A DNA stretch of 64,000 bases from Zoroaster sp. YZ-2022 (Eukaryota > Echinodermata > Asteroidea > Forcipulatida > Zoroasteridae). The stretch covers positions 14,625,498 to 14,689,497 of the forward strand of contig CM055835.1 of the NCBI GenBank assembly GCA_029582265.1. The letters are read 5' to 3'. The position numbers were made by a program, and so were the translations under genes. Below are positions 22,067 through 32,759 of this stretch, piece after piece. Under the pieces are notes generated by a model that made no database searches, was not told where the DNA came from, and was given only the letters and a program-made list of their open reading frames with translations. The number at the start of each line of letters is the position of its first letter. Positions within the stretch are counted from its first letter, which is position 1.

Positions 22067-22915
22067 CCGTGCCGGTCTCTTGATGATACGGCTGCGTCGC
22101 GTTCGTCTGTCTTCATCAGCGGGGCTGAATTAACTGACGGGGCTATGCGTACTGGCGGGGTTGTGCGTACTGGCGGGGCTGTGTGTACTGACGGGGCTGT
22201 ACGTACTGGCGGGGCTGTACGTACTGACGGGACCGTGCGCACTGGCGGGGATACACGTACTGGCAGGGTTGCCAACGCCAGCGGAGCTATCCATAATGGT
22301 GGACTCTCCATTGTCCTTAAGGGACGTTTAAACCCACAGTCTTCCTTCGTTACCCCACAACACATTTTAAGTCTGTCTGCATGAACTACAAGTGGTGTTG
22401 AACGGGGGCTTTTCTGAATTCTGTAAACATCTGACAGCCTGTCAATGACAACATACGACCCGGTCCAGTTGAGAGTTAACTTGGGACACCGTCCTTTCAT
22501 TCGGCGTTTTTGATGTAGCCACACCACTGACCCCTGACTATACAGGATACGTTTTACATTCCGGTCATAATGTTTCTTCCATGTTCGCATCTGCTTGCTA
22601 AGGGCTTCCCTGGCCACCTCATGGGCCATATGAAGTTTATTCTGCAGTGTTTGTGCGTAAGTAGTGGCTGGCACTGATTCTTCTGGCACCTTGATCTTCG
22701 ACTTCCATACTTCCTGCATTGGCTCAGGAGTGTCTGTCCAAACCGGCGGGGCATTCCACACCAGCGGGGCCTCGCGCCTCAGCGGGGCTGCTTGCACCGG
22801 CGGGGCCTCCCCTACTAGCGGGGCTGCCAACACTGGCGGGGCTGCCCTCTTCCGAGTGGTCTCTGTCAATTCTGTCCCATTTTTGAGCCTCTCGTCTACT
22901 CTAGCTGCATTTTGG
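22063..22915 (-). pseudogene. Integrase C-terminal region plus a proline-rich repeat array
   Basis: Open minus-strand frame. A Pro/Ala-rich stretch is followed by the classic Gypsy integrase tail: LSKQMRTWKKHYDRNV, QGSVVWLHQ, LTLNWTGSYVVIDRLSDVYR, then LVVHADRLK. This GPY/F-type module normally follows the integrase core, which is missing. Downstream are about a dozen near-copies of a six-residue unit (APPVRT, APSVRT) encoded by an 18-bp minisatellite of the actggcggggctgt type at about 22130-22270. A related looser array lies at 22735-22850. The frame stays open through the arrays, so repeat changes have kept multiples of three. Confidence 0.65.
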
Positions 22916-22934
22916 CGCTCAAATACAGCTCCAT

Positions 22935-24111
22935 CTATTTTAACCGATCGGGCGTACCTGTAGCATTCGGACAGTCGGCACAGAAATGTTCTAAACTCCC
23001 ACAAACCCAGCATCCTGGTTTCCATTCCTTCGGCTTGATGCTGGTTTTCTTTTGCTCAGCAAGTGCCACCAACACCTCCTGTAACATTTTGTTCATCTCG
23101 AGGATCCCGGTGCAAGTCTCCATACTGGCATCAGTGGCTTTAGCCTCGAGTGACCTGCTTTCTCGGCTTTCAGCCATGCCTCCGCTTCCGTCACAATTTC
23201 GGTAGCTTCGTCCATTGTCTTTGGTTTTCCCTGAAACAGAGCCCATTTCAATTCAAAGTCCTCCAAAGCATTCTTAAATTGCTCAATGGCAAACTCTTCT
23301 TGAAACTCCAACCCACTGTCCGGATATGCCCGTCTCGCAAGCTTCCTGATGGCCTGACCAAACTCTGCAGGGGTCTCCCCGTTTGTCGTTTTCTTGCTGT
23401 CAGTTCTGCCCGGTGTCGTACCCGTTGCCTTTCAGATCCGAAACGGCGTTATAAGGCTTTTACAAGGTCCGCGTAATCAGACTGCGACTCCTTACCAAGC
23501 GAGCAAGCTAATTCCAAAGCCTGGCCTTTTAGGGCCACCAGCAAATAATCTGCCATCTCGTGCCGAATCCATCTGTTGATTCTCGCCACTCTCTTGAAGT
23601 GCACAAGGTATTCCTCAAGGCAAGAAAAGCCATCGAACTCACGGGCCTTTATCCTCGGCATGGTCGTGGGTCGGACTAAGCTCACAGGATTGTGATCCGT
23701 ATAAGAACAGGGCTATCGCTGTAAGTGGAGTCCATGTTCCCCGGTCACGCTCCCGGAGCCAGCACCGACACCAGCGACTTGCACAGGACGGAAAGGCGGA
23801 GTTTCGTGGCTACTGCCTCGGTCTGTCCTCCCCACTGCGAGGGCTGAATCGTCATATTCCTCCCTCCACTGCTTCTTCAAATCTTCCAACATGCGATCAA
23901 AGCGAGTTCCCTTCTCACGATGATGTTCTTGGTGCCGTGGTTTCACCGCCGAACATTCGGAAACCAATGAACGGGCCTCATCCACCGGCACCCTTTCGGG
24001 ATCACGGAGCGTGCTCTCCCGTTGTCTATGCGGACCCGTACGGCTCATCAAATCACTCTCAATGTCACCAAGCGTCTTCTCTATTTCATCAAAGGTCCAG
24101 TAGCTTGCCAT
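22935..24111 (-). pseudogene. Gypsy gag with stops and a frameshift
   Basis: The frame opens at an ATG (24111) with a charged N-terminal region. It hits a TAG at 23715-23713, continues in the same frame through the capsid-like segment (KAREFDGFSCLEEYLVHFKR, MADYLLVALKGQALELA), then meets a TAA at 23451-23449. A frameshift follows within about 60 bases. The C-terminal capsid part (EFQEEFAIEQFKNAL, EAEAWLKAEKAG) and a CCHC knuckle (CWVCGSLEHFCADC) follow in other frames. Gag would form the particle core of the element. With these breaks it cannot be made whole. Confidence 0.7.
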
Positions 24112-24156
24112 TCTTCAAGGTTTATCTGCTGATTAATCCCGCCGCTAGCCACCAAT

Positions 24157-24530
24157 TGTAGCGTTATCCCTAGGTCCTTGTAAGGTTTGCCGCAAAATGC
24201 CTAACAGACTTACACAACAGTCGCACTATATAGTGTTCGCTACACTATAAATACTTTTGAAGGAAAGTTTCAAAAGTACTGAAATACAACACTAGATATT
24301 ACCGCGCGAATTATTTGGCGCGCTATTTGTGACCTCGCTGAACTTTCAAGACATGTTGACGTCCCAACATCCGCGACGCAAAAGTGGGGCAAGTTAAAAC
24401 CACTTTCGTTTCACACTAGTTGCTATTTCCCGGGAAAAATACTTAACCTTGAGGTTAACTAGCTTAACCCTACTCCCGAGCAGGGGTAATTATTTCCCAG
24501 GAAATACGTGAAAGGGGCTTTAGTTCCATC
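24157..24530 (-). repeat. Probable 5' LTR of the Gypsy element
   Basis: The minus-strand sequence ends gataacgctaca at 24157, two bases before a TGG that begins a primer-binding-like stretch. The region has A/T-rich patches (tatagtgtagcg, actatatagtgcg) that could include a promoter. The outer boundary is uncertain because the second LTR was not found for comparison. Confidence 0.45.
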
Positions 24531-24593
24531 TTGATCCCAGGGGCTCCCATGAAAAGAACATCGCCGACTCTACCTGCTTAGTTACAGCATTAC

Positions 24594-24722
24594 CTTTGAT
24601 CTTTCCTGTCACCTCATCTGAGACATCACAACATTTCAGGGCATCGGCACAGATTATTGGATGGTTTGTGGGTACGGTGTGACAAATCCTCACAAGGGTT
24701 GTGAACTTTGGTACATGGGATC
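24594..24722 (-). CDS. Possible isolated exon
   Basis: A 129-bp minus-strand stretch sits between an acceptor (atttttccag) and a donor (caaag|gtaatg). It reads HVPKFTTLVRICHTVPTN then HPIICADALKCCDV in one open frame. It has exon-like composition but I recognise no family. Its phase (two bases in, one base out) does not join obviously to the neighbouring genes. It lies just upstream of the Gypsy element, which may have interrupted the parent gene. Confidence 0.3.
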
Positions 24723-24999
24723 CTGGAAAAATGTATGGCTTTATATTACAATACATGGTGTGGCACTAATACACCATATACGTGAACTAATTGAAATAAA
24801 TTATAGAAACTACTCAATTGGTGTATATATTTACTGAACAAATTCAAGAATCATGTATTTCCAAATGATCTTTCTGATAGTAGACAGCATTACCAAAAAG
24901 TTACTTAGGCTGCGACATTTGTGAATTTAACTTGTGTTCTCACTCAATCTCAATCACTTGCATTCTATTTTACTCAACCAGATGAGAAAATTTTGAAAG

Positions 25000-25660
25000 T
25001 GTATCTATTATTTGCATATCGAGGAGCAGCGGCGTAGCCACGGGGACACGTGCCCCCCCCCCCCAGGTGCCCCCACGAAAATTCCCGATTGTGCCCCCAA
25101 AAAAGAAAAGAAAAGGGAAAATCGCCACATCGCCAAAATCTAATAGCTAAACCACATTTACAGCCCTGTTAAAGACCCGGTGAAGGAATGATTGATCTAT
25201 ACTTGCTTGGAGGCAGATATGTACATCTGGACTACAAACACATGGAATATAATATGCAAACTAACATTACCTTCAGTCACCAGTGCGAAAAATGTAAAAG
25301 GTCCAACATATCGTTTCTGAGACAAAGGCCTCTAAAAATGCCCCAAAACTCACCGATGCACAATTGGGGTTGAAAAAGGGGGCGGGGATAAATTATTTAA
25401 TGAGTCATATTTTAAAAACATGAATTTGGAAGCCAAAATTGTGTGTTCTGTACACCCGCCGATGATTATTGAAAAAATGATTCGCAAAGATCTGGCACAG
25501 ACTGACAAATTAATTTCAAAAACTTAGGCCAGTCGGCACAGAATGTCCTTCATAATAATGGGCATTTTCACATTGGCACATGGGCCAAAAAGATTCCTTT
25601 TAAATGTCACACTGGTGCCCGTAGTGTGGAAACACAGACATGGATCTTGGCCTTTAGACA
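25000..25660. other. Repeat-bearing non-coding stretch
   Basis: At 25026-25095 is a GC-rich repeat end (ggcgtagccacggggacacg, C-run, gtgcccccac) resembling the repeat that truncates the zinc-finger frame at 1024-1130. No gene seen. Confidence 0.4.
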
Positions 25661-26019
25661 ATGAATTATCTTAATTGTTTCTCAACAAACTGTTCTGCAG
25701 CGCCTGAACTTTGGGTGATATTTTTTCTTGATTTAGACCCATAAATACCTTTTGAAGTACCTCAAAAAAGTATTTTACTTCTTTTGGATAGCTCAAGTTG
25801 ATTGCATACCAAACAGAAGAGAACAAGCTCGCGCAGTATCTCCAATGTCACTGATGACTGTGGTACCTTCTAGCACTATCCCGACATCTGCTGGGGTGTC
25901 CAATGGTGCATCCTCCTTCTTTATTATGTAGACTGCCATTGTAGCTCTTTCCAACTCTTGCCTAATGACATCGCCTCTGTGGTGTCCTGTAAATAAATTT
26001 AAAAAACAAAACAAAACAT

Positions 26020-26970
26020 CATGTTTCAGTTAAAGATGTATCGCGTGATATTTTGCCCTAAATATAAAAATACAAAACAAATTTGAGTGAGAGATTTTTT
26101 TTTCCTGAGAGTTATCAGCCACTCTAAGTAAAATTATGTTGTTGTTTTTACATATTTTTATGCTCAGGAACCATAAAAAATCAAAATCTTATATAAATAC
26201 ATAGGACCAGTCACTTGAGATATTATTGGAATCCTGACCAAAAAATAATTTTTGCATTATATTTTAACTGCTACTAATCATTGGCAAATTTTCCCATGCG
26301 AAGACTTAAATGAAAGCTTACCCCGTAAAACTATTCTTTTTTAATTTTAAATAATTGTTGTTGGGATCAAATCAATTACAGTATTGCACAACCTTTCCGA
26401 AAACATGTACACGAACAATTTTTTCAATCACCCTATACCATAACAACAAATGAATACAGTAATTTTACAATTTCAAACAGTATTTCATGATAACAGGTTT
26501 TGTTGTGTTATATGAGCCTGTAACAGTTTCTTTACAGTTTGATTTTAAATACATCTTCTTAAGTCTTCATTTACTTAAAGTGCATGTCAGAGCCAAATAA
26601 ATTATGGGCAATTAGCACTTTAACCACTTTTACAACACACAAACTTTTGACAAATACCGTTTGTCTGATTCTTCGCAAAATCTGCATACAATGTTGTCTT
26701 CTTCATCAGAGGTTATGAAAATCAGATTGTGAATTGGATTGTGACAAAATATGCTAACAACATTTCAACAAGAATTTTACAACAATAGTAATAAAAAAAA
26801 TGACATTCGAAAGGATAAAACACTAAGCATTTAATTTAAAGTTTGTGAACATACAGATTTGACAGAACATAATGACATCACTAAAAAGAAAACTTTTTAT
26901 CCCAGTCTGAAAATAAGTTTGATACTGTGACTGTACATCTTTTGTGCTTATCAATTTACAAATAAACTTA
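26020..26970. other. Intron of the SAMD3-like gene
   Basis: A/T-rich sequence between exons 3 and 4 with no recognised embedded element. Confidence 0.4.
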
Positions 26971-27689
26971 CTAACCTGGTACAATTTGAAGAGGGTGTTA
27001 CTGTCTTCATTGAGGTACTCAATCAGTGTGCGCAATGTCACCTCTCGCCTGACGTGTATGTCACTACTCTGTTTGAAAATAATGAAGGAAAGTCATACAA
27101 GTTTTAATTGTGTAAACTTTTATCAGTAAGAGCTGTTCAGGGAAGGATTTCATAGTAAGTACTGAGAATGAAAATCTTTTGTGCACATTGAATGCTAAAC
27201 TTGCATAGCAGATGATGATTTTTGACTAGCAACTGGTACATTTTGTGAGGTGTATCATTTTACTTGGCGATACAAGAAAATTCATTCACTGCTGCTGTAC
27301 TTTGCCAAACTAAATACATGTACATGTATATGAAAATAGGAGTTTGAAAGAAACATGTAGATTGCTCTATATAGCAGTACCAGGGTGTATCTCACTTTGA
27401 TCAAATAATCTAAATTGCAAGTGCTAAAACTTACTGGTTAGTGGAATGACAAAATGTTATAATAATACAGAGTGCAACATTTACCCTATCAAGTTCTTCT
27501 AAGATGTTGGAGATTTTTTTTCCTGGTGCTCCTCCTTTTGATCGTATCAAAGTCAACAGTTTTGGGGTGAATCTGTCGAGCTGAGCCATGAACCTTGATA
27601 CCAATGGCATAGTTGTTATGCGTGTAAACTCGGCAGCAATCTGAAAAAAAAGTATGACTAATAAAATGAATGTTGTACTTACAGTAACC

Positions 27690-28458
27690 ACATCAACCTG
27701 ATTTTTTTTGCGACTAAATTGTCCCTTTACATACTTTTTGTGTGTGCTTTTTGTGTGTGCAAATTTGACACCACTTTCTCACAATTTAAACTTCCCCAAC
27801 CTTCAAGCTATAGCCTACATGTATGATACCAAAAGGCAGTAATTGTGAGCCAAATGTGCAGAGACACTGTCAAAAAACCCAACACATAATTTTCAAAATC
27901 CAACCCGATAGTCGATACAGGATGTTTGTATTAGAGAGAAGAAAAAAAACAAGTGAAAAGCAGGTTTGGTCCAATCTTGCAATTTCATCCTAGACAAAAA
28001 AAAATTATGAAGGAAGACAAGCATTTACAAAAAGGTATTATGTGTGCAGTCAGTAATGGAAAACAGTCTCCATTCATTATTGCATTGTAGATACACTCTT
28101 GTGCTGTGTGAATGTAAATTTCTATATAGAGCCATCTAGATTTTTAAAATTTCTTTTGAACAATTGTGATCTGCTTTCAAAATAAGACGAATTCCCGAAA
28201 GGACTTTTTCTGATAAATCGACCCTAAACTTGGCATTGTCATAGATGAGGAAAAGCACTTAAAAAAATATTTTCCAAAAGCTCAGGGAGTATGAACACAG
28301 CAAGTGTTAACTACCTTCATTCAGCATGCAATTTCAACCCTGAGAGTAAAAAAAACCACAAAACTATTTGCATTGATAAATCCTATAATGAGAGAAGTAA
28401 TTATACAGAAAATAGCCTATGATAGATAACAACATAAATAACACCATTACATAGTTAC
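27690..28458. other. Intron of the SAMD3-like gene
   Basis: A/T-rich intronic sequence. I see no gene, RNA or repeat that can be defined. Confidence 0.4.
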
Positions 28459-28983
28459 CTGTGTCTCTGAAAATAGAGTTGGCCATCTGGCTTTAAACTC
28501 TGTAATCATTGGCTCCTGGAGCACGACTTCTTGCCTCCTTTGTGCAAACGTTTTCGCCATTTTGTCGCTGACAACCTTTTCATTTCCCCTTTTGTCAATG
28601 TCATTCATCAGTGCGACACGCTCTTCTTCAAGAGAGGCAGCCGTCTCATTATGTGGGTAATCCGGTAAATAGTTCACCTCTGCCTTCCGCGCATTCTTGA
28701 TATTCTTTGCTGGTGGTGTCGTCTTGTCAGTGCCTTCTTTTCTCTTAAGACAATTAGCAGTGAGCTCTGGGCATCCAATGGTGCGCAACTTTGTCCTATA
28801 GTTCCCCATTTTGAATTTTAGGCTGCATTTCCATCCCATCCATCCTGTAGCTGATCCTGGCTCTTTCAAGCATGGATGCTTTCTTACCAATGCCTCAGCA
28901 ACACTTGAAAACTGTGTGTCGTTTGGATAAGCCTTGTAATTATTATTAATAGTTACTTTTGGGGATTTGCATTTAAACCTCAT

Positions 28984-29552
28984 GACATCAGAAGTAGTAA
29001 GAAGTTGCTCATCTTAATTGTTATTGCACAATTCCTGTATACACAAAATATGGCTTCATTCATGAAAGTGTGTAGGGGACGCTGTACTATGGTAACGAGA
29101 TCTCTTACACAATGTGACGTCATGCAGGAATTGTTTATAGCGAAATGCTGTGTGAAGAGGTTCAACGTGGGGGTCTTTTCTCGATTCGCAGTGGCGAATT
29201 CTATAAAAAAAATGACTCTGCAAAAGTCGCCGTCTAGGCATGACTAAAAGGGCTAAATCTTTGTTTTGTTTTTAATTATGTGACATAATGAAGTATCATT
29301 CTACATTGCTATTGGGAAAGGGGACCGTACCATACCTCGCTCCAAGTACACTTTAACAAAATTGTATAACAACTGTTGTCATGAAGTGAATAAAATGTCC
29401 TTCTGTAAAAACTTCAATCCCTGGAACTTTTAAAAATTGCATTTTAAAGCAGCGATGTAAACTTTTACACCTAAATAGTCTTAAATGTGAAAGGGTTTCA
29501 CATAGCTGCTTTAAAATTGCGTTTTAAAGCACCTACATGTATAAGACTATTT
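28984..29552. other. Spacer between two minus-strand genes
   Basis: No long frame. A short imperfect inverted pair is gcattttaaagcag (29438-29451) / ctgctttaaaattgc (29507-29521). Otherwise unremarkable. Confidence 0.4.
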
Positions 29553-29692
29553 AGAAGCATTCCAAGCCTAGGAAAAGTAGTTATGATAAACAATTATTGT
29601 ATTTGTCTTACACTACATACATGTACTACATGTAGTGCAAGACAAATAAAATATGGTTTATCATCAATACTTTTCCTAGGTTTGGAATGCTT
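29553..29692. mobile_element. Hairpin palindrome of about 140 bp
   Basis: The arms aagcattccaagcctaggaa and ttcctaggtttggaatgctt are inverted. Inner parts (tgataaac / gtttatca, tttgtcttacactac / gtagtgcaagacaaa) continue the pairing to a centre near 29623. A transcript would fold into a stem of about 65 bp. Probably a MITE. Confidence 0.7.
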
Positions 29693-29732
29693 TTAACCCA
29701 AACCTTCAAACCATGTTTGAATACTGCACATG

Positions 29733-32700
29733 TTACTGTAAACCTATCAAATTACCTAAGTTTAAGTATGAAATGTTATGTATCTCGAGTGTGACCAAGC
29801 GCTTTCCGCTGACTGTGTATGCTGCCAAAGGGTAGTGGTCACTCAGTTCATCATGTTCTAGGAGAAGTACTTCCCTAGATGACACTAGCTCGAAGGATCT
29901 GAAGTGTTCCAAGTACCATGAATTTAACTTCCTGACAATGAACTTCAACTTGTTTTGCATAATGATAAGTTGCACAACTTCCACAAAGTCTGGCAGTCCA
30001 CCTGTTGAACCTACTGTAAGAATCATCCCAATGCAGTATTTTGTTCCACAGTAGGTCACCTTTTTGGCCATATGCACCTCTGTCAGGTTTGAGTATTTAT
30101 GCTGTATACCCCTTCTGATGTCATTCCTAACAATGGCTAAAGGAACACATGAGACATTAGTGACTACTAGAGCAGATCTCATAGTCCTTGAAGAATGAAA
30201 GTGATGAGCCATCATAAGTTGATGATTTGTTGCAAGTGATAACAGTATATTCCTGAAACAATTAGTATGTCGGACAACTTGCTTAAAAAAGCTATGCTTA
30301 GCTTCGAATCTCATTGTCCACAGAGCTACAAGAGGCCCGAAGGCACGAATCAACTGAGGGTAATGTTCAATGAAGTGATGCTTTGGCTTCAACCTACCAG
30401 GAAACAGTACTTGAAATTTCTGCCGATGTTCAGATATTTTGCTGTCGAGAAATGTGACAGTTTCTTCTGTGTGAACTGGTGCCACAGCAAGTTCTACAAT
30501 GTCTTTCAGGTTCATTAATACATCCCATGCTGGTTCCCCTTGAGGTACCTTTGATCCAATGATTAAAGGAAGAAGCATAAGCAATGTCCAGTTTTCATGC
30601 GCATTGCCACCTACAGTGCTTGTGAAATTCTGTGGAATGGGTTGTGGGCTGTTGGTTTTATCAACCCACTGGTACGGAAACTGCTTGATGGAATCATTCA
30701 AATACTCAAGTGTAAAGTATTTCTTCGAAATAAGTGTGCTCAAGCAGTACGCTAGTTCTACAGGAATGATCCCTTCGAACAAGTCATGTGCCACATCTGG
30801 AGGATAGCCCGTTAACACTCCTATGCCCAGGCTGAAATTTGGCCCAGTCAGCACAGCACTCACAGACAGTCACTTGAGTATTTTTGTGTGCATTGCTAAT
30901 TGGTAGGTCAAACCACAAGAGTCACACAGAGCTGTGTATGAGTGCACTGCACAAAGTCAATGGGTTGGGAGTTACATACAAATTGAGTGTCTTTGGGTTT
31001 GACCTCCTATCACACAGCCACATGTATTTGCATGTATTTGCACAAAGTCAATGGGTTAGAGAGACATACAAATTTTGAGTGTCTTTGAGTGTTAAACCTA
31101 TAGGAGGGTTAATACATGGAAGTGTCTGAGTTTTTCAGTTAAAGGGCAACTCCTTTTGACCCCAAAGCAATTGTTTTGAGTTTCATCTTCCTCGACAGCT
31201 ATTAAATGCTGAGAATGAGCTTCTTTTGACCTTAATTGGAACGCCCCAGTTCTGACTTCTTTTGACTGAAAGTCTTCCCTTTTACCAGTGCAAAATCTGC
31301 ATACGTAATTGCCAGAAAAACTCTCAATAAATCCTGCAGTACTATGGGCACCCAGATTATCTGCTGTCACACACAGAACAGTACCTTTCACCTGTCTTCC
31401 CAATTTCATGATGAAGACGCCATCCTCTTCTAGGGTAACCAGATCTTTCAGTAACGGTTCCAAGACCCTGCTGTATCCATACTTCTTGACATCATTGGAT
31501 TTACAAAGGAGAGCCAGATTAATGGACGTCAATGATGAACGGAACATAGGTGGCACATTTGCCAAAACCCAATAGACACCACAAACTTTGTGTTTCTTTC
31601 TGGATGTGCCAAGAGGATTGCACACCTCAAAGTCATCTATATAAAGTTCTAATGCAATGTTAAACTCTTCTACGGACAGAAGAGTATTTTCTTTGTAGAA
31701 CATCCCATCACGAAAAGTTTTGTACTGTGGCATACATGTACTAGCCCCTGCATCGTGACGGTGGTCAACTATATCAGCTTCCAATGCCTTACCAATAACT
31801 TCATTTACACAAAGTAACTGCTGCAGTGTTTCAAGTATGGGAACATACTGATAACTCTTATTTTCCCTTCTATCAATGATGTATTCAACAGGCTCCACAA
31901 CACTAAAGTTTTTGAGGAAATATTGTTTTCGCTTATGGGCTGTTGCAAGAGGACCGTCATTTCCAAGTGCAGTGTGGATAGGGTTAGTTTTACAAACTGA
32001 TTCTGTTAAATCATTGATAATGGTTTTATCAATGTTGCAGTTGTGCTTCTTCAGTACTTGATCTAATACATTTTGTATAACCGGTGAAGAAGCAGTGCAG
32101 ACAATGTATTCCAGCTCCTTGACCAGTTCATCAATTGCTGCGCTTGTTACATACAGCACATTTTCCAACTTCATTAAAAGAGCAGCAATTGAATGCTCGA
32201 TGGCTGGTGGTAAATCTTCAACAACTTCATCAACATCTACATCACCACAATCTTCTTGGTCAAATTCAACATCATTTGCTTCACACACAAAATCTGTAGG
32301 TGCTCTTGTTACCACTCCACTTTTGAAACCTTCCACCAGTGAGTTCTGACTGTGTTTTCGGATCTTGTGTGATCTAAATGTACCAAATACATTAGTTGAA
32401 AAATCACAACCCTCAGACATACAGTTGACCGTTTCATAGCTCTTAAGATGCTTGCCTATATGCTCAAAATAGGATGCCTCAGTGACGAAATCATTCTGTT
32501 CACACACATTGCATTTGAAAGTTACATGTTCTCCTGGATACTTCAAATTTGAATCTGCAACGTGATACCGGGACATATGTGTATGTAGAGCACTGCTTGT
32601 TTTGAATGAACATGGGCAAGAACGATACAAACATGGCTGACGATAATTGCGACCATAGTGTCCATGCTGCAATTTGTAGTGTTTATAAAGATTTGATCTC

Positions 32701-32747
32701 GTCGTTGTATGATATTTACAGTCTTTACACTCCCACATGACCAAACA
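29733..32747 (-). pseudogene. C2H2 zinc-finger protein with Tnp2-like domain, split by a TTAA insertion
   Basis: The exon starts after an acceptor (gatttgttttcag, first base 32747), with a likely start ATG at 32738-32736 (MWECKDCKY). The N-terminal 150 residues hold several C2H2-type fingers (CKDCKYHTTTRSNLYKHYK; CSFKTSSALHTHMSRYH). Then come an acidic linker and a long conserved region (IDDFEVCNPLGTSRKKHK, DNLGAHSTAGFIESF, YVCRFCTG). After the insertion at 30816-31108 the frame continues GYPPDVAHDLFEGIIP, KHHFIEHYPQLIRAFGPL and TMRFEAKHSFFKQVVRH, to a stop at 29733. The DxxHxxxEG and FGPL...RFEAK motifs recall the RNase-H-like Tnp2 transposases of CACTA/Plavaka elements (inference). Similar C2H2 proteins are multi-copy in fish genomes. 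Apart from the insertion, no stop or frameshift breaks the frame over about 900 codons. Confidence 0.75.
30816..31108. mobile_element. TTAA-flanked 293-bp insertion (piggyBac-like MITE)
   Basis: TTAA lies directly on both sides (30812-30815 and 31109-31112). The ends are inverted: cactcctatg on the left and cctataggaggg on the right, whose complement begins ccctcctatagg. Inside are two diverged direct copies of cacaaagtcaatgggtt ... caaatt-gagtgtcttt. It has no gene. The gene reading frame has the same phase relative to each TTAA. Confidence 0.8.
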
Positions 32748-32759
32748 CTGAAAACAAAT

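Larger units (their letters stand above)
21510..24530 (-). mobile_element. Defective Gypsy-type LTR retrotransposon (gag, integrase tail, zinc fingers)
   Basis: Reading on the minus strand: an LTR-like region (about 24530-24157, ending gctaca), then a primer-binding-like tggtggctagcggcggg at 24154-24138, a gag start at 24111, a zinc knuckle near 22990, an integrase C-terminal region, a six-residue repeat array and two C2H2 fingers. Protease, reverse transcriptase, RNase H and most of integrase are absent: gag runs directly into the integrase tail, so about 3 kb of pol appears deleted. No 3' LTR was recognised near 21500. Several stops and frameshifts lie in gag. Confidence 0.7.
25671..28983 (-). 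pseudogene. SAMD3-C-terminus-like multi-exon gene, with broken last exon
   Basis: The minus-strand exons resemble the conserved C-terminal region of vertebrate SAMD3-like proteins, recalled from general knowledge. Exon 1 (28983-28459) has EALVRKHPCLKEPGSATGW, GNYRTKLRTIGCPEL, KAEVNYLPDYP, SLEEERVALM and FAQRRQEVV, and ends phase 0. Exon 2 is 27640-27485 (FMAQLDRFTPKLLTLIRSKG) and exon 3 is 27068-26976 (SSDIHVRREV ... TLFKLYQ); both are phase 0. The last exon (25986-25671) has VGIVLEGTTVISDIGDTARA and CSLLFG. It then hits a frame change; the next frame continues YAINLSYPKEVKYFFEVLQK to a TAA at 25671. The acceptor phase of this exon (two bases) also does not fit exon 3. Decay in the last exon is therefore likely. 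The N-terminal exons are not in view. Function unknown. Confidence 0.6.
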
